Below, in pieces: positions 1 through 12,075 of a stretch of 64,000 bases of DNA. A model generated the notes under the pieces. That model searched no databases. It saw only the letters and a list, made by a program, of their open reading frames with translations, and was not told the DNA's origin. Every line of letters starts with the position of its first letter. Position 1 is the first letter of the stretch. The stretch is taken from contig JAHLJT010008756.1 in assembly GCA_031308135.1 (NCBI GenBank), positions 61,746,817 through 61,810,816 on the forward strand, written 5' to 3'. This DNA comes from Acheta domesticus (taxonomy: Eukaryota > Arthropoda > Insecta > Orthoptera > Gryllidae). The position numbers were made by a program, and so were the translations under genes.

Positions 1-690
1 GCAGTAGTCGGCATGTTATTGTCCTAATTCTTCCCCTGTTATTTGCGCTCCACATCTTTCAAGTCATGGTGGAACCTTTCACCCTTTTCTTCTCTGACTT
101 GATTCTTAATTTTCGGCAGAAAGTCCACATGTGAGTGAAGGGAATGTATTTCGACACTCATGGAGCAACCCAACGCTTGAAATTTGTCGAGCATCTTCAT
201 AACAATTGCTTTTTAGTCCGGATTTTTGTAATTACCTAGAAATTTACTGTCATCTTTGAAGGTAATCCCAAACTTTTTTTCCTATGATATCGAGCTGGTT
301 TCAAATTCTTTATCCTTCAAAAGGTTGTGGATATCTGGATTTGTAAAGATTCCCTCTTTCAACTAGGATTCGGATAAACCTTGAAACTTTTTTGCACAGC
401 TATTTGAAACAACCCTCATTGTCTGGAATAACTTTGACAAACTGCTTCAATATTATATATTCAGAGGGAGGTAACAATACTTTCTTCGTTCAACTAAGCT
501 GTTCCGAATCACATTCTTGGTGCCTGGTTCAAGATTTTGTCTTTTCGGCCATTATTTTTTACCCGATGTTGACTTATCACAACTGTCCCACTCACAGATG
601 AAACATGGCAACTTCGTATGTCTGCCTTGTTTACGAAGAGGCATAAATATTACTTTCAAATCACCGCAAGGGGTCCTACCATCGTCGGTA
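1..690 (-). pseudogene. Decayed fragment of a multicopy arthropod ORF family (GERFH family), probably mobile-element derived
   Basis: Reading the minus strand from about 690 down to 1 gives a patchwork of conserved blocks in shifting frames. One block reads LPPSEYIILKQFVKVIP (about 475-425), then DNEGCF, then GKKVWDYL, then KMLDKFQALGCSMSVEIH, LHSHVDFLPK and KGERFHHDLKDVERK (about 86-40). I recognise the order (FVK...GCF...LGC-MS-IH-LHSHLD-FP...GERFH-D...YQG) as an uncharacterised ORF family present in many near-identical copies in insect and spider genomes. No biochemical function is known to me. In-frame stops replace expected residues near 215, 41 and 28, and at least one frameshift separates the upstream half, so this copy cannot encode protein. 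The window edge cuts the 3' part. Family recognition is from memory; the decay is seen directly. Confidence 0.6.
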
Positions 691-880
691 TATTTTATTT
701 TGAGGACGAGAGCCAGGTGTAGCGTCACAGCACTGGGCGCGACCGACCGCACAAGCAGTGCAAGGGGGAGGGGTTGGTCCTCTCGTGCCGCGCCCGACCG
801 GACGGACCCCCGGGGTCTCTCAAGGGTCTCTCCGCTGGGGGCGTGTCTGAGAAGGCGGCTGTCCGTTCGCACTAGTGATG

Positions 881-1307
881 TGTGACGACAGAAATCGTTC
901 GCAGGTGGACGCCAGGCTTCATCTGCAGCCGGCCCAAATCTCGAGCGGAAATGACGCTTTGTGCATGGGAGGTCGGTCACGTGGTGCCTCGCAAGGGAGG
1001 CGGGTGGAATAAGCTTCCTGGGCAGTCGCGTTTGACCGTAGCGATGTGCGGAGGTGATCGCGAGCAGCGTCTTGCGAGGCGTGGCTTTTCGCCACGGGAC
1101 AAGAGACCAGGGGCGGCGCTAATGTAGCGAGCTGGGGTTCTCTTGGCAAATACTGAGGCGGCTCGTCTCAGGAGTCGGAGTGCTGTGGAGAGCAGCGTTC
1201 CTTAGGAGTGTTCCTTAGGAGTGTACATAGTGTAATAAGCTATTGTAAATAAATATGTACAGTAAACTCCGTGTCTGTGTTCTTCCTCATCTCCTGACGA
1301 CGTCACA
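881..1307 (+). mobile_element. Candidate solo LTR
   Basis: The segment starts TGTGACG and ends CGTCACA, a 7-bp inverted end with the TG...CA signature of an LTR. A polyadenylation signal AATAAA (1248-1253) lies about 55 bp before the 3' end, preceded by a short tandem duplication of TTCCTTAGGAGTG (about 1197-1224). The 427-bp length is normal for an insect Ty3/gypsy or Bel-type LTR. No matching second LTR, primer binding site or polyprotein is seen, so it would be a solo LTR. The flanks (TGATG on the left, TAGGT on the right) do not form a clean target duplication, which lowers confidence. Confidence 0.4.
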
Positions 1308-4300
1308 TAGGTTTTTCAAAGCGTTCTTTTAAATGCACGGAGTGTCCAACTGGCAGAGATGCAAACTGGCTTCCGTGATGAAGCAGGACAGAATCGATTG
1401 ATTTAAAACCAGCCTTAATTCATCTTTATCGTAGATGATGTTAAATTTACTCATCAATTCGGGAATATCAGAATAATAGACCAGGATCTGCTCTTCCTTT
1501 AAGTACTTAACAAATTCCTTTTTCTCGTGTTAAAAAAGTTACTAAGACCAATATTTTTTTCCCTTTCAACCTGGAGTCCAATAATTCAGCTGCCCCTTTC
1601 GAAAGGCTCGGAAAAAATATGGTAATGTTCACAAAAATCCAAGTAAAATTAATTTAAAAGTAAAAGAAAACTTGACGTGATCATTTTTTTTAATCAGCAC
1701 CTAAAAATGTACTAAGTTCATTTACCAATTCCCTCGTATTTTTTTTCATCGCAGGGCTGTGTTATTATTTTATTGAATATAATTATATCTTTATCTTTTG
1801 AAATATTTGAAAGTTTGCAATACTTCTTGAATGTAAAAAAAATGCAGTGAATTTTTGAAATGCTTCGGTCGAAATACAGCAGAAAACAATGGTCGTGGAA
1901 GCGCAATCACTGACAATTCATAATCGTTAACCAGTGGGCAACGCGGCGCAATTTGATACGTCTGCTTTGTTAAGGTAAATAACACAGTACTTCGCTGTAG
2001 AGGCGGCAAAAGTATTACCTTAATGAGCAAACAAATGTGACTGAAACCGCCATGTGTATTTGATTTCGAATTAGTTTACTCTCTCCATCTACCTCCAACA
2101 GTATCACTTCACTTCCTGTTCTCTACTGTCCGCAAATAGCCCCACTTCATCCCACAAGAATGATGTTTGCTATTCAAACTACTCTATGTTTACAAAATAT
2201 AATCATGTTACAGTGCTAAGTTGTTACAATCTTTTTTTTATTTTATTTTTTTATTTTTCACTGCTTTAACTCTTCCCCAACACATGTTTTATTTGCAACT
2301 TCAATTGTAATTATCTTTGTTAATTTATCTGTAGTTGTCAATATTAATGTGTACTTATTTATTAACTAATTCTAGGCGCAGAACAATTTCGACTCGCAAG
2401 ATGCGACTGTCTCCTAACCGAAGATGACGGTGACCTCGTGCAACACGTGGTTCTCTCGGCAGAGACCCTCCTCACCGGAGAAGTTCAGAGAATTACCTGT
2501 TCCTCGTAGAGGCGCATTCAGAGAGCCGCTACAATAAAGGGGATTATGAAATGAAATGTGAAAAAATTGAATTATTGTGGCGGCATTAGCGAGTGCAAAC
2601 TAAGCCCACCTCAGGCCTGAAGTCAGAGGCGCTGACTTTAAAGCCCCTTGTCCGATTTAAATGTAGTGACTTTTGACAGACATCCGCTGTGACACGGTTA
2701 TCCAATCGGGAGTTGCGTTACGACTTAACTGTTTGATATTGAGCTCCTGATGGGTGTCTTCCCTATCCTTCCTGTTCTCGACCTTTGGGAATTGGTACAT
2801 TTAAATCTGACAATAGATCAGTTTGCTCGGCCGGTACGTTGACAAGTATCTATTGGAAGCTTCATTGTTTAATATCCGCCCACCAACTTGGTGAATAAAA
2901 CAAGCATATCAAGAGAATCTTTGATCGATTTTTTACTGTATTTCGAAAACTATTAACAAAACTGCCCACCAATAATTTCTCACTTTAAGTACTAGCTACA
3001 AAAACACGGATAAAATCGTTCAAAGCATGAGAAATGTACAGGCTATAAATCAATATGCAGTGTTGTCTGTTATGAGAGATTTCTCGAAAGACTTAATCAT
3101 GTTGTTAAGTTGTGAATTACACTTCCTCACTGCAAAGATGTAAACAGAAGTACATCAGTGTGTCCAGAACGTAAATAGAGAAGTGCAGCATTGCACATAC
3201 GGTTTGGCAAAGGAAAAATTAATGGAAAATTTGTGGGAGTATTCGAGATTCCACTATCCTCGCGAACTATTTATGTAGCTTTAACGAGTAATCTATTATG
3301 TATTCATTTATAATCTCCAACCGCATTTTTTCTGCACTTTACAAGCCCATAAATATCTCCCACTAGACCACCCTGAAGAGCACTTTTTCCGCACTTCACA
3401 AAGGTAACAGGACCGAATCGACGACCCCAGGACGGCTGCTTTGTGCTCGGAATGGCGGCGTTTAAACGTAGCGGTTTTCCGGTCCATTAAAAGAGCCGGT
3501 TTATGGCCCGAGGCGTTGTTCAGTTCATGTTGGCGGCCCGTGCTCTTTGCCACCCACACGCCGAGCGGTGACAGCTTTGCTGAGATTCACTCCGCCAGAG
3601 GGCACTAGTGATTCAGGAAGGAGACATTTTAAATACCTTCGCTTCTAACTGGTAAGGGGTTCTCTTAACTGTGACAAGGAACGTTCGTTCTCACATTTTT
3701 TAGCAAGAGGTTGATGGAAATTGAACGTTCTATTTTTAGTTAATTTAGTCTTTGTATTATTGGTGCTCATGCAAATAAAATTGTTTTTCATTACAACCGG
3801 AAAACTGTATTACAAAACCAAATGTTTAAGTATTGTAACATATGAGTTAAAGTCGTCTCGAAAATGTCAGTGGATTTAAAAATTGTTTTTTTTTATTTTA
3901 ATTTTTACGTAGGCGTTTTTTAAATGGACCCCAAACTTGCTTCAGTTTATGAACACTTAAACTTTATAAAAGCTGAAAAAATAGCTTCGCTGTTTGATTG
4001 TCTCATCATGCAATCATTTAAGATTATTTTGCAGCAAATATTAATCCTAAAAGGTCCGATAAAAACGGGTTGCATTTGGTTATTTAGCTATTTTCCACGT
4101 GATAAAGGTATAGTTTTAAATAGGGGTATGTATACAACCTGAAAGTTTACTGGAATTGGAGAGCGAGCCCTGAGGAATTATTTTAGCAAGTTGCTTTTAG
4201 ACAGCCCGATTATGAAGCTCTATAGAACACAAAAATTGATATATTTAGTTTCTAATGATATTGCAATTAAACGAGACTAATATACAGAACATTTAAGTTA

Positions 4301-5035
4301 CAATGAGCCAATACATAATCATTAGTAATATATTCACTAGCTGTTCTTAAACACTGACCGTCTTTAAGTGCTAAACCGTGTCCTGAGAAAATATTTTGAG
4401 TAGTGTGAATCTCAGTTGTTTTAAATTCTTTGTTATAAAAATATACAACTGGATTGGAAAAATACAAAAGTGCCAATGGATGTAGAGCGGAAACACAAAG
4501 ACGGCTTGGGACAATACGCAGCCTTGTGTGCGGGCGTTGCGTATTGAAATACGCCATTCGCGAGTGTCGCAAGATGCGAGGGTGGATGTGCCAAGAGCCT
4601 GGAGCGGCGGCGGCTGCGAGAGCGACAGCAAAGGAGGAGCCAGACAGCAGGGGAGACGGAGGTGATGGTCACAACATGGAGAACTGGAGTGATGAGTAGA
4701 GTCCGTATTGTTACGTAATTACATCAAAATTACGTTAAATACAATGAACATTGTTTATTTAAACATTTTAAGCATTAATGAAATGTTATTTGGAAAAATA
4801 CGTCTTTGATTGTCTTTAAACAAAAGATACAACAATAAAATAGCATATTTGTGTGTATGTAATACATTTATCAAAAGTGTAATTCTGACAAATCGTTGAT
4901 CTCGTAAAACTATATCAAAAACTTGGTGGAATTTTTACACTTTGGTCATATTTGCAAAATATTTTTTCTACCAATTTCTAAACAACTTTTTGCTGCAATT
5001 TCAAATATAGATATTAAAAAAATCGGCATGTTTTC
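1308..5035. other. AT-rich unique sequence, no gene recognised
   Basis: All frames are broken by frequent stops and there is no recognisable domain. A short GC-richer patch at 2380-2535 and another at 3360-3600 stand out from the AT-rich background, but neither has a recognisable product or clear repeat structure. Confidence 0.6.
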
Positions 5036-5039
5036 TTAC

Positions 5040-5130
5040 ATAATCTAGAATTGCGTTCGGACGAACTGGCATGCCCACGTGAAGGTTCGAACCGGCGTTC
5101 TGACTGTTTGGATTAACCACCATCTGCACT
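5040..5130 (-). repeat. Possible tRNA-like fragment (B-box type)
   Basis: On the minus strand CCGGTTCGAACCTT (about 5082-5095) contains a perfect RNA polymerase III B box, GGTTCGAACC. A GGTGGTTAATCC stretch lies upstream where an A box would fall, but it is a poor match. No cloverleaf could be drawn with confidence, so a SINE head or decayed tRNA is more likely than a functional tRNA. Confidence 0.25.
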
Positions 5131-6519
5131 GTAATGTAGCGATAGCTGCGTAACAGTGACTGATGTAAGATCACAGGTCGCTCAGAGTGTTACTTTTAGA
5201 AGTGGAAAATGTCGGTGACGTCGAGTTTCCTTCTGTAAACCAAAGCTCTGAGTAATATTGGTTGCCGAAGACGTGTTCCATTTCGCTGCAGCGATCGTTT
5301 GCAGGTCCCCGAGTTCACACTTTGGTATGACGGCTTCTAAGATTAAAAAGAATGTTATCTTAAAATGAATGTAAATCTAGTAGGCGTATATTTAATAAAT
5401 ATTTTACGCATGTAATTTCATTGCGCGAAAATAAATTATTTTAATGTTTTATAAACAAGAACATTTCGATATTACCTGTATTACGAGAATCTACCAGCAG
5501 GAAGTCTCATATTTTTATCCTTAAATTAAACGTAATTTGCTTAGAATAACAATAACTACTTCCACAATTGACTTGCTACTTGTCCGTCATTGAAACAAAA
5601 CCGTGTATTCATTAGCGGTAAAACGCACAGTTGTGTTTCCTCAGTCGTTGGCGCAAGGAAATTTTTAGGGACTCTGCATCTTCAGAATGATTATGACTAC
5701 GAAAATATAACTTCAGTAAACCTCGTTTTCAGATAAAATTTTGCCAAAACCTCACACTCAAATTCATTTAACCATTGTTATAGAGCAGACGCTACTGTTT
5801 TCCTTGCTTCTTTATTCTGTTCCGTCATCGTTTTCGGCTCCAAAGGTGCACAGATTTTGGAATAACCGAGTTTATCGATAAGTCATTATACTGTCTTCAC
5901 CCACACCTTGCGATACAATTCATCTGCCTTTACCTTGCAGTAATTACGAACACGTAAATTCTCTGTGGTGCCACTAAAGGCGCGAGCTGCTCAGCCGCTC
6001 CGCTTTTGGTGAATCGATGATGGACTTGCAACTCCTGAAGAGCGACACACCCAACATCTCACAGTGCTGACTTCCACTGTTCTATCTCCAAACACATTCT
6101 TCATTTTTTTTATGAATGCGAATCGGTATTTTTCTTCTGCATTAATTTCTATCGTAACACGTCATCTTGTTACTGAATTACGAATCAATTTCGGCATTTT
6201 TTCTAAACTGAAAGCAGTAATGCCATTTGAGTTACTTAGCCGCTACTGAAGTGTATTGTTAGATAAGGATTGAGAAACCGTATTAATTGCAAAATATTCA
6301 TATCATGGCATTATCCAAGACATCTATTTCAAAAAGGAACATTGTTCGAAACTACATAGCATCAATGTGGATGACTCGCAAGTGAAGTGCTTCACGACAA
6401 ACCACGTGCTGTTCGCGATTAACTGACATGAGAAATATATCTTCTCAAAACATGTGATCAAAAAAGTACATGGTTTTAAACAACTCAAATCTAAAATAAA
6501 ACAAAAATAATTCACTTAT
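5131..6519. other. Unique AT-rich sequence, nothing recognised
   Basis: Only short open frames, and no repeat unit, inverted ends or domain that I can recognise. Confidence 0.6.
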
Positions 6520-6524
6520 GAAAT

Positions 6525-6740
6525 GCCTATCCGGATAGTCGAGATCACTAAAGCAGTAGTGCCGTGGCGATCCCGGATCGAGTTCGAGTCCTATCAGGGT
6601 TATGTTTGTGTACGTCTGTATGTGTGTTCATCCTTCATTATCATCATTCCATATTCCATACCCCCAGGGTTAGCACCCCTGGGGGGATAAAAATCTGATT
6701 CAGCATAATGCTGATCCCCCCAAAAAAGAGTCGCATACAC
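6525..6740 (+). mobile_element. tRNA-derived SINE (short family)
   Basis: A tRNA-like head begins GGATAGTCGAGATCACTAAAGC, an A-box-like block closely matching those at 23.1, 43.9 and 44.8 kb. A B box, AGTTCGAGTCC, follows at 6581-6591. After the head comes a GT-rich body (TTTGTGTACGTCTGTATGTG), also as in those copies. The 3' part contains CCCCCAGGGTTAGCACCCCTGGGGGG (6661-6686), which can fold into a hairpin. The 3' end and target duplication are not clear. Confidence 0.5.
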
Positions 6741-6999
6741 TTGCAACGAGAAAAATGTTAGCCGCGGTGGTTCGGGTGGTTCTAGTATGTCCGTGTGGTT
6801 CTAGACGGCCAATTCGCGAACAAAAAAATATATATTTTTTAAAATTCTCTTACGAAACATGCAGTAAACATTCGAATTTGCCAATTTTCCTGTGAAAACT
6901 TCACTAGCGACCTGCTGATGAAATTTCATGCTACGACCAGAGCATCGACCGCGCCTCCAAAATTTGGCACAGACCACTCGTGAAATCTGCTGGCGCAGG

Positions 7000-7310
7000 C
7001 TCCCTCCCGCGGCGAGTAAACGGGCCTAGCGATTACGCGGGGGCGGACGCGACTACGTCGTCGGCCAACCACTAATTGGCGGGCGGTGGAGGAGCTCCCT
7101 GGGGCAAGTGCTTCTCCCCCCCCCTGCCTCCCGCCTACGTTCCTCCCCAACCCCCAAACACCCTAATGACCCAGGGAACGCCAGGTTCTCCCGCACCGCC
7201 CTGCCATCCGCCACGGGACTACCCCCTCCTCCACTCCCAAGCATTGCATAACGATGTAGGTCAGGACAACTCCTCCCTGCAACGGTAGGGGGAGCAATCT
7301 TCTACTTGCG
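7000..7310. other. GC- and CpG-rich island
   Basis: A sharp GC increase against the AT-rich surroundings, with CpG-dense sequence at 7000-7090 and C-rich tracts at 7115-7230. Open frames exist on both strands, as expected from GC content alone. A promoter or first exon is possible but no initiator, TATA box or splice site is convincing. Confidence 0.35.
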
Positions 7311-7363
7311 AGGACAGCTTCTAAGTGTTTTGTTCTCGTGAAATAACCTGCCGTTTTTGCACC

Positions 7364-7370
<7 letters not shown>

Positions 7371-7397
<27 letters not shown>
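7371..7397. repeat. (TG)n microsatellite
   Basis: About 13 uninterrupted TG dinucleotides. Confidence 0.95.
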
Positions 7398-7401
<4 letters not shown>

Positions 7402-10068
7402 CAAATTCGATAATAGATACTTGAAGTTTCTAACAAACAAATTCGATATGCTACATGTAACGTTCCCGAATCTACCCTCTAATTTACTTATGAACAAAAA
7501 TTGCTATAGTATTAGAAAAATTCAATTTCCTTGTGCTAGTCATGTAAGTTATTTACAAGTGCGTTAGAGATTAATATAGTTTGAATTGAGTGAAACTAAT
7601 GTTTAATTTATCTTATATTTTATATCTAAACTGTGGAAAACTATTTATGACATTCTTTGCGAAAGGCTACATTTAGTGAGGACCGTTTCAGCAGTTTCTT
7701 TAATGGAACAAGAGACACGACCAAACATCCTATCGACAGAGCAGGGCGTCAGGCCTAGGAAATATCAATATTTGAGACGCCAATCAGGTTGCGTCTACAC
7801 ACATTAATTAACATACGTTATCACAGTTTGGAATCAATTCGTAATTATGCAGCGGTAATGACATAACGAACATGGTGACCTTTCAGTCATAGCGTACTAA
7901 ATGATTTCATATATCAAATTACCGATACATTGATGCGTGAATAAGATACTGCTGTCCGTAATCAAAATGCATCCCACCCCTTGCGTACTGCTATTCCATC
8001 CTGATCGCACGTCCGGACCGCCTACCCAGCCCACTCCCCGACGCCACTCCACCCTCGGCGGGGCCTCGCGTGAATTGGTCATTCCACCAGCCACCCTAAT
8101 TGCACAGCCCCATCAACGCACACATTAGCGCTTTTCCCTGCTCGCTCGGGCCACCTCAACCGCACGACCACGGCCTACACCGAAGTCCACTTCGGGGAGG
8201 GGCATTCAGTTTTTGAAGTATAAAATAATTCCTTACGGTATGGAGTAAAGTTTCGTTAAATATAAATTACACTCCAGGTTACAACACATTAAGGAGGTAA
8301 TCTAGAGAGCGTCTATACATTTATATTGGCTATTCCCAATAACGCGCCTTGCATGTCTTTTGAATGGCCCGGTAGCTTAGTCAAGTTCTTGCATAAACTT
8401 TGTGGGACGTTTTGGTGCGTTCTTGGTTACGAGAAGACCTTCTGATTGCAATGCACATGAATATCTACACATATTATACGATATATATTATATACGATAT
8501 TTTTCGCAACCCACGCAATCGCAGTCGATTAGTATGAATTTGATGGTCATACAGAATTCTGTACACAGTTAAATAGAAGTCGTATGTTTTGGTGATTGTT
8601 CCACCTGGAGCATATGTTTGGAATCACAAAGGTTACATATGTAACTACAGACCTTATTGTACCTTTCCATATATTCAAAATTTATTATTACTACTACTAG
8701 TATTTTTATTATTATCGTTTAATAATTTTGGAAAAAGCCTGGACCCTATCTCCACAGTAATATTATAGGGGAGCATCAGTCACCCTAGTCAATTCTGACA
8801 TACGCGTGTCGAAAGGTAATTATTTTCTGGAATGCAGCGACCGGTGTACAGTATAAAGTGCGATACAATTTACTCGCCTATCTTCAACAACTTCAACAGC
8901 GCCCATTAAACAAGATGTCCCTTACTTATTAAGACAATAAAGCGTGAAGATGCTGTTCGTTATTTGCTGAAGTTCGGTGCAAGGTGTTTCCCGTCGCCAA
9001 TTTTTATTTTTCGAAAAAATGCTACTACATTCCCACTTCCGCACGCGCAATTCATATTCGGCGCTACACTGAGACATGAGCTCACGTGCACTGCGTAGAA
9101 GGATGGATGAAAGTATGGTCCGTTCAGGCTAATATATTTTTTGACAGCTTCTAAAACAGTTAAGCATCGCCGCATACCATATCGTTTTACAACACGTATT
9201 ATTCCCCCACCCACACGGGCTAGAGCGCCAAGCGTTAAATATATCGAAAAACGCGAAGTATTACATGCTGTCAGTCACGGTTTAATTTTCACATGATTTA
9301 CATTGTTACAAAATCATCACTAAAAAGAATTAATACAAATCACGCCAAAAAGTAGTTGAGAGTATTTATTCATGTGTATCAACTTAAACGGATGGATGCG
9401 GGCAGTCCATAAATGCTGAATTTCAATGGGTCCGCACTGCTTACTTTCATCATGCTGTTAATGAAATTTGCATCAGAATTATTCAAGTATTGCAGAATTA
9501 TGCTGCTAATTAATATTTCCTCAAAAGAAAGTTTTAAAGTGAATTTTTCTTGAATTCTAGCTTCAGTAATACATTACACAGATATCATGAAAACATTCTC
9601 CAGATAGACGAAATGGCAAGAATAATGAGTAAAAGGGCTGAAGTACAAGCAGGCCAATGTTTACGAGAGATTTTTTATGAAGTTTATTTTTACATGTCAA
9701 TGACCCCGCCACCCCCTTCCACATTTGGTTTAGCATCAACGAGTATTAAAAAAGTCGCTCACATAACTGAACAAACAACAGTGAGGTTGATAGTGGTACG
9801 TTCGGTGCAGCAACGGTACAATATTCCTTCTTTGTGATGCACTAGTCCCCGACGCGCCGAGACTTACCGCTGTCGTCTTCACCTTTCGCTTCTGTCCTTC
9901 CACGCACCACAGCGCAGGCGCTCCTGTGTGATCCACAATATTGAAATTGGGCGCACGGGGACAGTGGACATTCCCATTTTTCTCGCAATCAAAACTCTTC
10001 GAAGAAAAAGACTACAAAAAAACTTTCACAAATAACGACACGAATCCACATGATTTGTTTTGTCCATA
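7398..10068. other. Mostly unique sequence, no gene recognised
   Basis: AT-rich with a GC-richer patch at 7970-8210. A 95-codon frame at 9550-9837 follows a weak 3' splice-site-like TTCTTGAATTCTAG but has no donor and no recognised domain. Confidence 0.55.
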
Positions 10069-10070
10069 TA

Positions 10071-10097
10071 CAGTCAGTGTCAAAAGTATTCGTACAC
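10071..10097 (+). repeat. Left outer terminal inverted repeat of the Tc1-like element
   Basis: Exact reverse complement of 11715-11741 over 27 bases, and directly adjacent to the TA target duplication. Confidence 0.95.
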
Positions 10098-10271
10098 CTC
10101 GCATTTCCGCTTACAAACGTTGATAATTGTACCAAATTTTCATAAAAAGTTTGGGAGAAAAAGAATTATGATTTTACATTTGTTTCTGTCCATTCCTACA
10201 TAAAGAAACAGAAAAAAGACCTGCATAATTCTTGCAAAAAAATCCCTCACTGAAGGTTGTCACATTTTTGG

Positions 10272-10293
10272 GCGACAAAAGTATTCGTACACT
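10272..10293 (+). repeat. Left inner transposase-binding repeat
   Basis: A 22-bp motif sharing the core CAAAAGTATTCGTACAC with the outer terminus and matching 11519-11540 in inverted orientation. Known IR/DR elements use such inner sites as second transposase contacts; the function here is inferred. Confidence 0.85.
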
Positions 10294-10456
10294 GAATATA
10301 TTTTTATTTCTAATGATACCTAGAGTGCAAATTATGCGTGTCTGAACGGGAATCACAATTTGTAACGATTTTTCCGAATCGTGGGAATTACAAAATCTCA
10401 TTCAGGCGTCTGTAACAGGTCACTGGGAAACAGTTCAAGGTTAAGTCGTCGGTGCG

Positions 10457-11481
10457 ATGGGTCGCAAAGGAAAGGAGACTACTGCAGAGGAGCGACGAGT
10501 AGTTATTAATATGCACAACAATTGCAAATCTCTAAGAGACATTGCAAATGCCCTTGGAAAACCCAGGTCGACTGTTCAATCGATAATACATAGATTCTGT
10601 GTGAGAAAATCTTATTTAAATAAGTCGGGATGCGGACGCCTTCTGGTGCTGCCTCAACAAGATCGACGATTAATTGTGCGTGAAATTTTTAAAAAAATCC
10701 TAGAAGTGCACCAAAGATATCTACTGACCTTGGCAGTAGAGGAGTGTCTATTTCGGCTGCTACAGTACGTCACACCTTGAGGAGGGAAGGTTACCATGGT
10801 CGACATGCGCGTAAGAAGTTCTGGGTGAGTGAAGCAAATAGAAAGAAACGGTTAAATTTCGCTCTTTTGCATCAGAATAAAGATCAGGATTTCTGGAAAA
10901 GGATGGTATTCACCGACGAAAGTAAATTTAATCTTTTTGGGAGCGATGGAAAGCAACGCGTTTGGCGAAAGAAGAACGAGGAACTCAATCCGCGCAACTT
11001 GCTGCCCACCATTAAACACGGAGGAGGATCAGTGATGGTGTGGAGCTCCATGAGTGCTTCTGATGTGGGAACTTGCAGATTATCGAAGGGGTTATGGACC
11101 AGTTTGCTTATATAAACATTTTGAAAAACAATTTACAACCAACTGTTGATAAATTGGGACTGGGACGGAATTATATTTTCCAGCAGGACAATGACCCCCA
11201 ATCACACGGCTATAAATTCGAGGCTTTGGCTTCTGTACAATACGCCCACACAACTGCATACGCCACCACAATCACCGGATATAAATCCAATATAACATTT
11301 GTGGAGTTATCTTGATAAAAAAGTTAGAGAAAGAGACTTCAGGTGTGTAAGTGAACTTAAGACAGTTTTGAAAGTTGAATTGGAGAAAATTTCACCTTCC
11401 TTTACTGCTAATTTAGTAGAATCCATGCCTAGAAGACTTCAGGCAGTAATTGATGCCAAAGGGAACCCCACGAAATATTAG
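10457..11481 (+). pseudogene. Tc1-like transposase, frameshifted, with the third catalytic residue replaced by a stop
   Basis: The transposase would cut and paste the element through an N-terminal paired-type DNA-binding domain and a DDE catalytic domain. The start at 10457 (MGRKGKETTAEERR) opens a helix-turn-helix region with SLRDIANALGKPRSTVQ. The catalytic region shows VFTDESKFNLFG (first Asp codon 10915-10917) and FQQDNDP (second Asp 11187-11189). The last part reads LWSYLDKKVRERDF and stops at 11479-11481. Frames change near 10690-10760, near 11080 and at about 11199-11202 (one extra base). Correcting only that last base leaves exactly 34 codons between the second Asp and codon 11293-11295, which is TAA where the catalytic Glu should be, followed by CAT-TTG-TGG (HLW for the usual NLW). 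The length, about 341 codons, is normal for a full Tc1 transposase. The gene is dead, but the DD34E spacing identifies the group firmly. Confidence 0.93.
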
Positions 11482-11518
11482 GGATTTATTTAGAGTAGAT
11501 ATTACAGGAAATATGTGC

Positions 11519-11540
11519 AGTGTACGAATACTTTTGTCGC
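11519..11540 (-). repeat. Right inner transposase-binding repeat
   Basis: Reverse complement of 10272-10293 over 22 bases; it pairs with the right outer terminus as the second half of the IR/DR arrangement. Confidence 0.85.
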
Positions 11541-11714
11541 GAGGGAAAAGTCCTTTATTTTTATTTTTGTCTAGTTTTTGGAAGTGAAATATTTTTCTGT
11601 CAGTTTTGTGTATGTTTGTGCAATAAAAGTGATTTGGGAAGAACATTAAGTTCCTACAATTTATTTTTCTGGTTTATCGACCAAATTACTGGCGTTTTCT
11701 TGAAACACGACTGG

Positions 11715-11741
11715 GTGTACGAATACTTTTGACACTGACTG
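11715..11741 (-). repeat. Right outer terminal inverted repeat of the Tc1-like element
   Basis: Exact 27-base inverted match to 10071-10097, followed by the TA target duplication. Confidence 0.95.
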
Positions 11742-11797
11742 TAAGTCCTAACAGACTTCATGTTCTATATCGGCCTAATCAGTAGCGTTGAACTGAG

Positions 11798-12010
11798 TAT
11801 TGATTGATGAGTAACGAGTATTGTTTCCAAGTTACTAGTGCTACGGAATTCCCCGGCTATTGATCGGAGAAACTACCGAATAGAGAACCAGACCGCTAGA
11901 ATTCTTCCCGTCAGCGGCGATCTTGATTGAATTTCTGCCTAGCGTTCTAGCCAGTATCGAAAAATCAACCGCTGCCGGAATTTGAACCTAACACCACCCG
12001 ATCAACAATG
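11798..12010 (-). mobile_element. SINE family A, internally deleted copy
   Basis: An ATTGATTGATGA tail remnant (about 11798) is followed directly by the middle and head of the family: TGATCGGAGAAACTACC, CCGCTAGAATTC, CCAGTATCGAAAA. It ends with a decayed B box (minus strand TTAGGTTCAAATTCC, about 11975-11990). The part between tail and middle is missing compared with the copy at 19289-19854. Confidence 0.7.
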
Positions 12011-12075
12011 CAACAAAAGCGAAGATGTTGCCACTCAGATAACACAGGCGATTGACTTAATGTAAATAACGTTTC

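Larger units (their letters stand above)
10071..11741 (+). mobile_element. Tc1-like DD34E transposon of the IR/DR type, defective
   Basis: The 1671-bp element is bounded by perfect 27-bp terminal inverted repeats (10071-10097 and 11715-11741, beginning CAGTCAGTGTCAAAAG). It is flanked by TA on both sides (10069-10070, 11742-11743), the invariant Tc1/mariner target duplication. About 200 bp inside each end lies a second, 22-bp copy of the motif (10272-10293 and 11519-11540; GCGACAAAAGTATTCGTACA and complement). Together these form the inverted-repeat/direct-repeat arrangement in which each end has two transposase binding sites. The ends are intact while the internal transposase gene is broken, so any mobility would need transposase supplied by another copy. 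Confidence 0.95.

Noticed and set aside
9550..9837. Possible exon following TTCTTGAATTCTAG
   Set aside because: The protein-like stretch lacks a downstream donor and the acceptor is weak.
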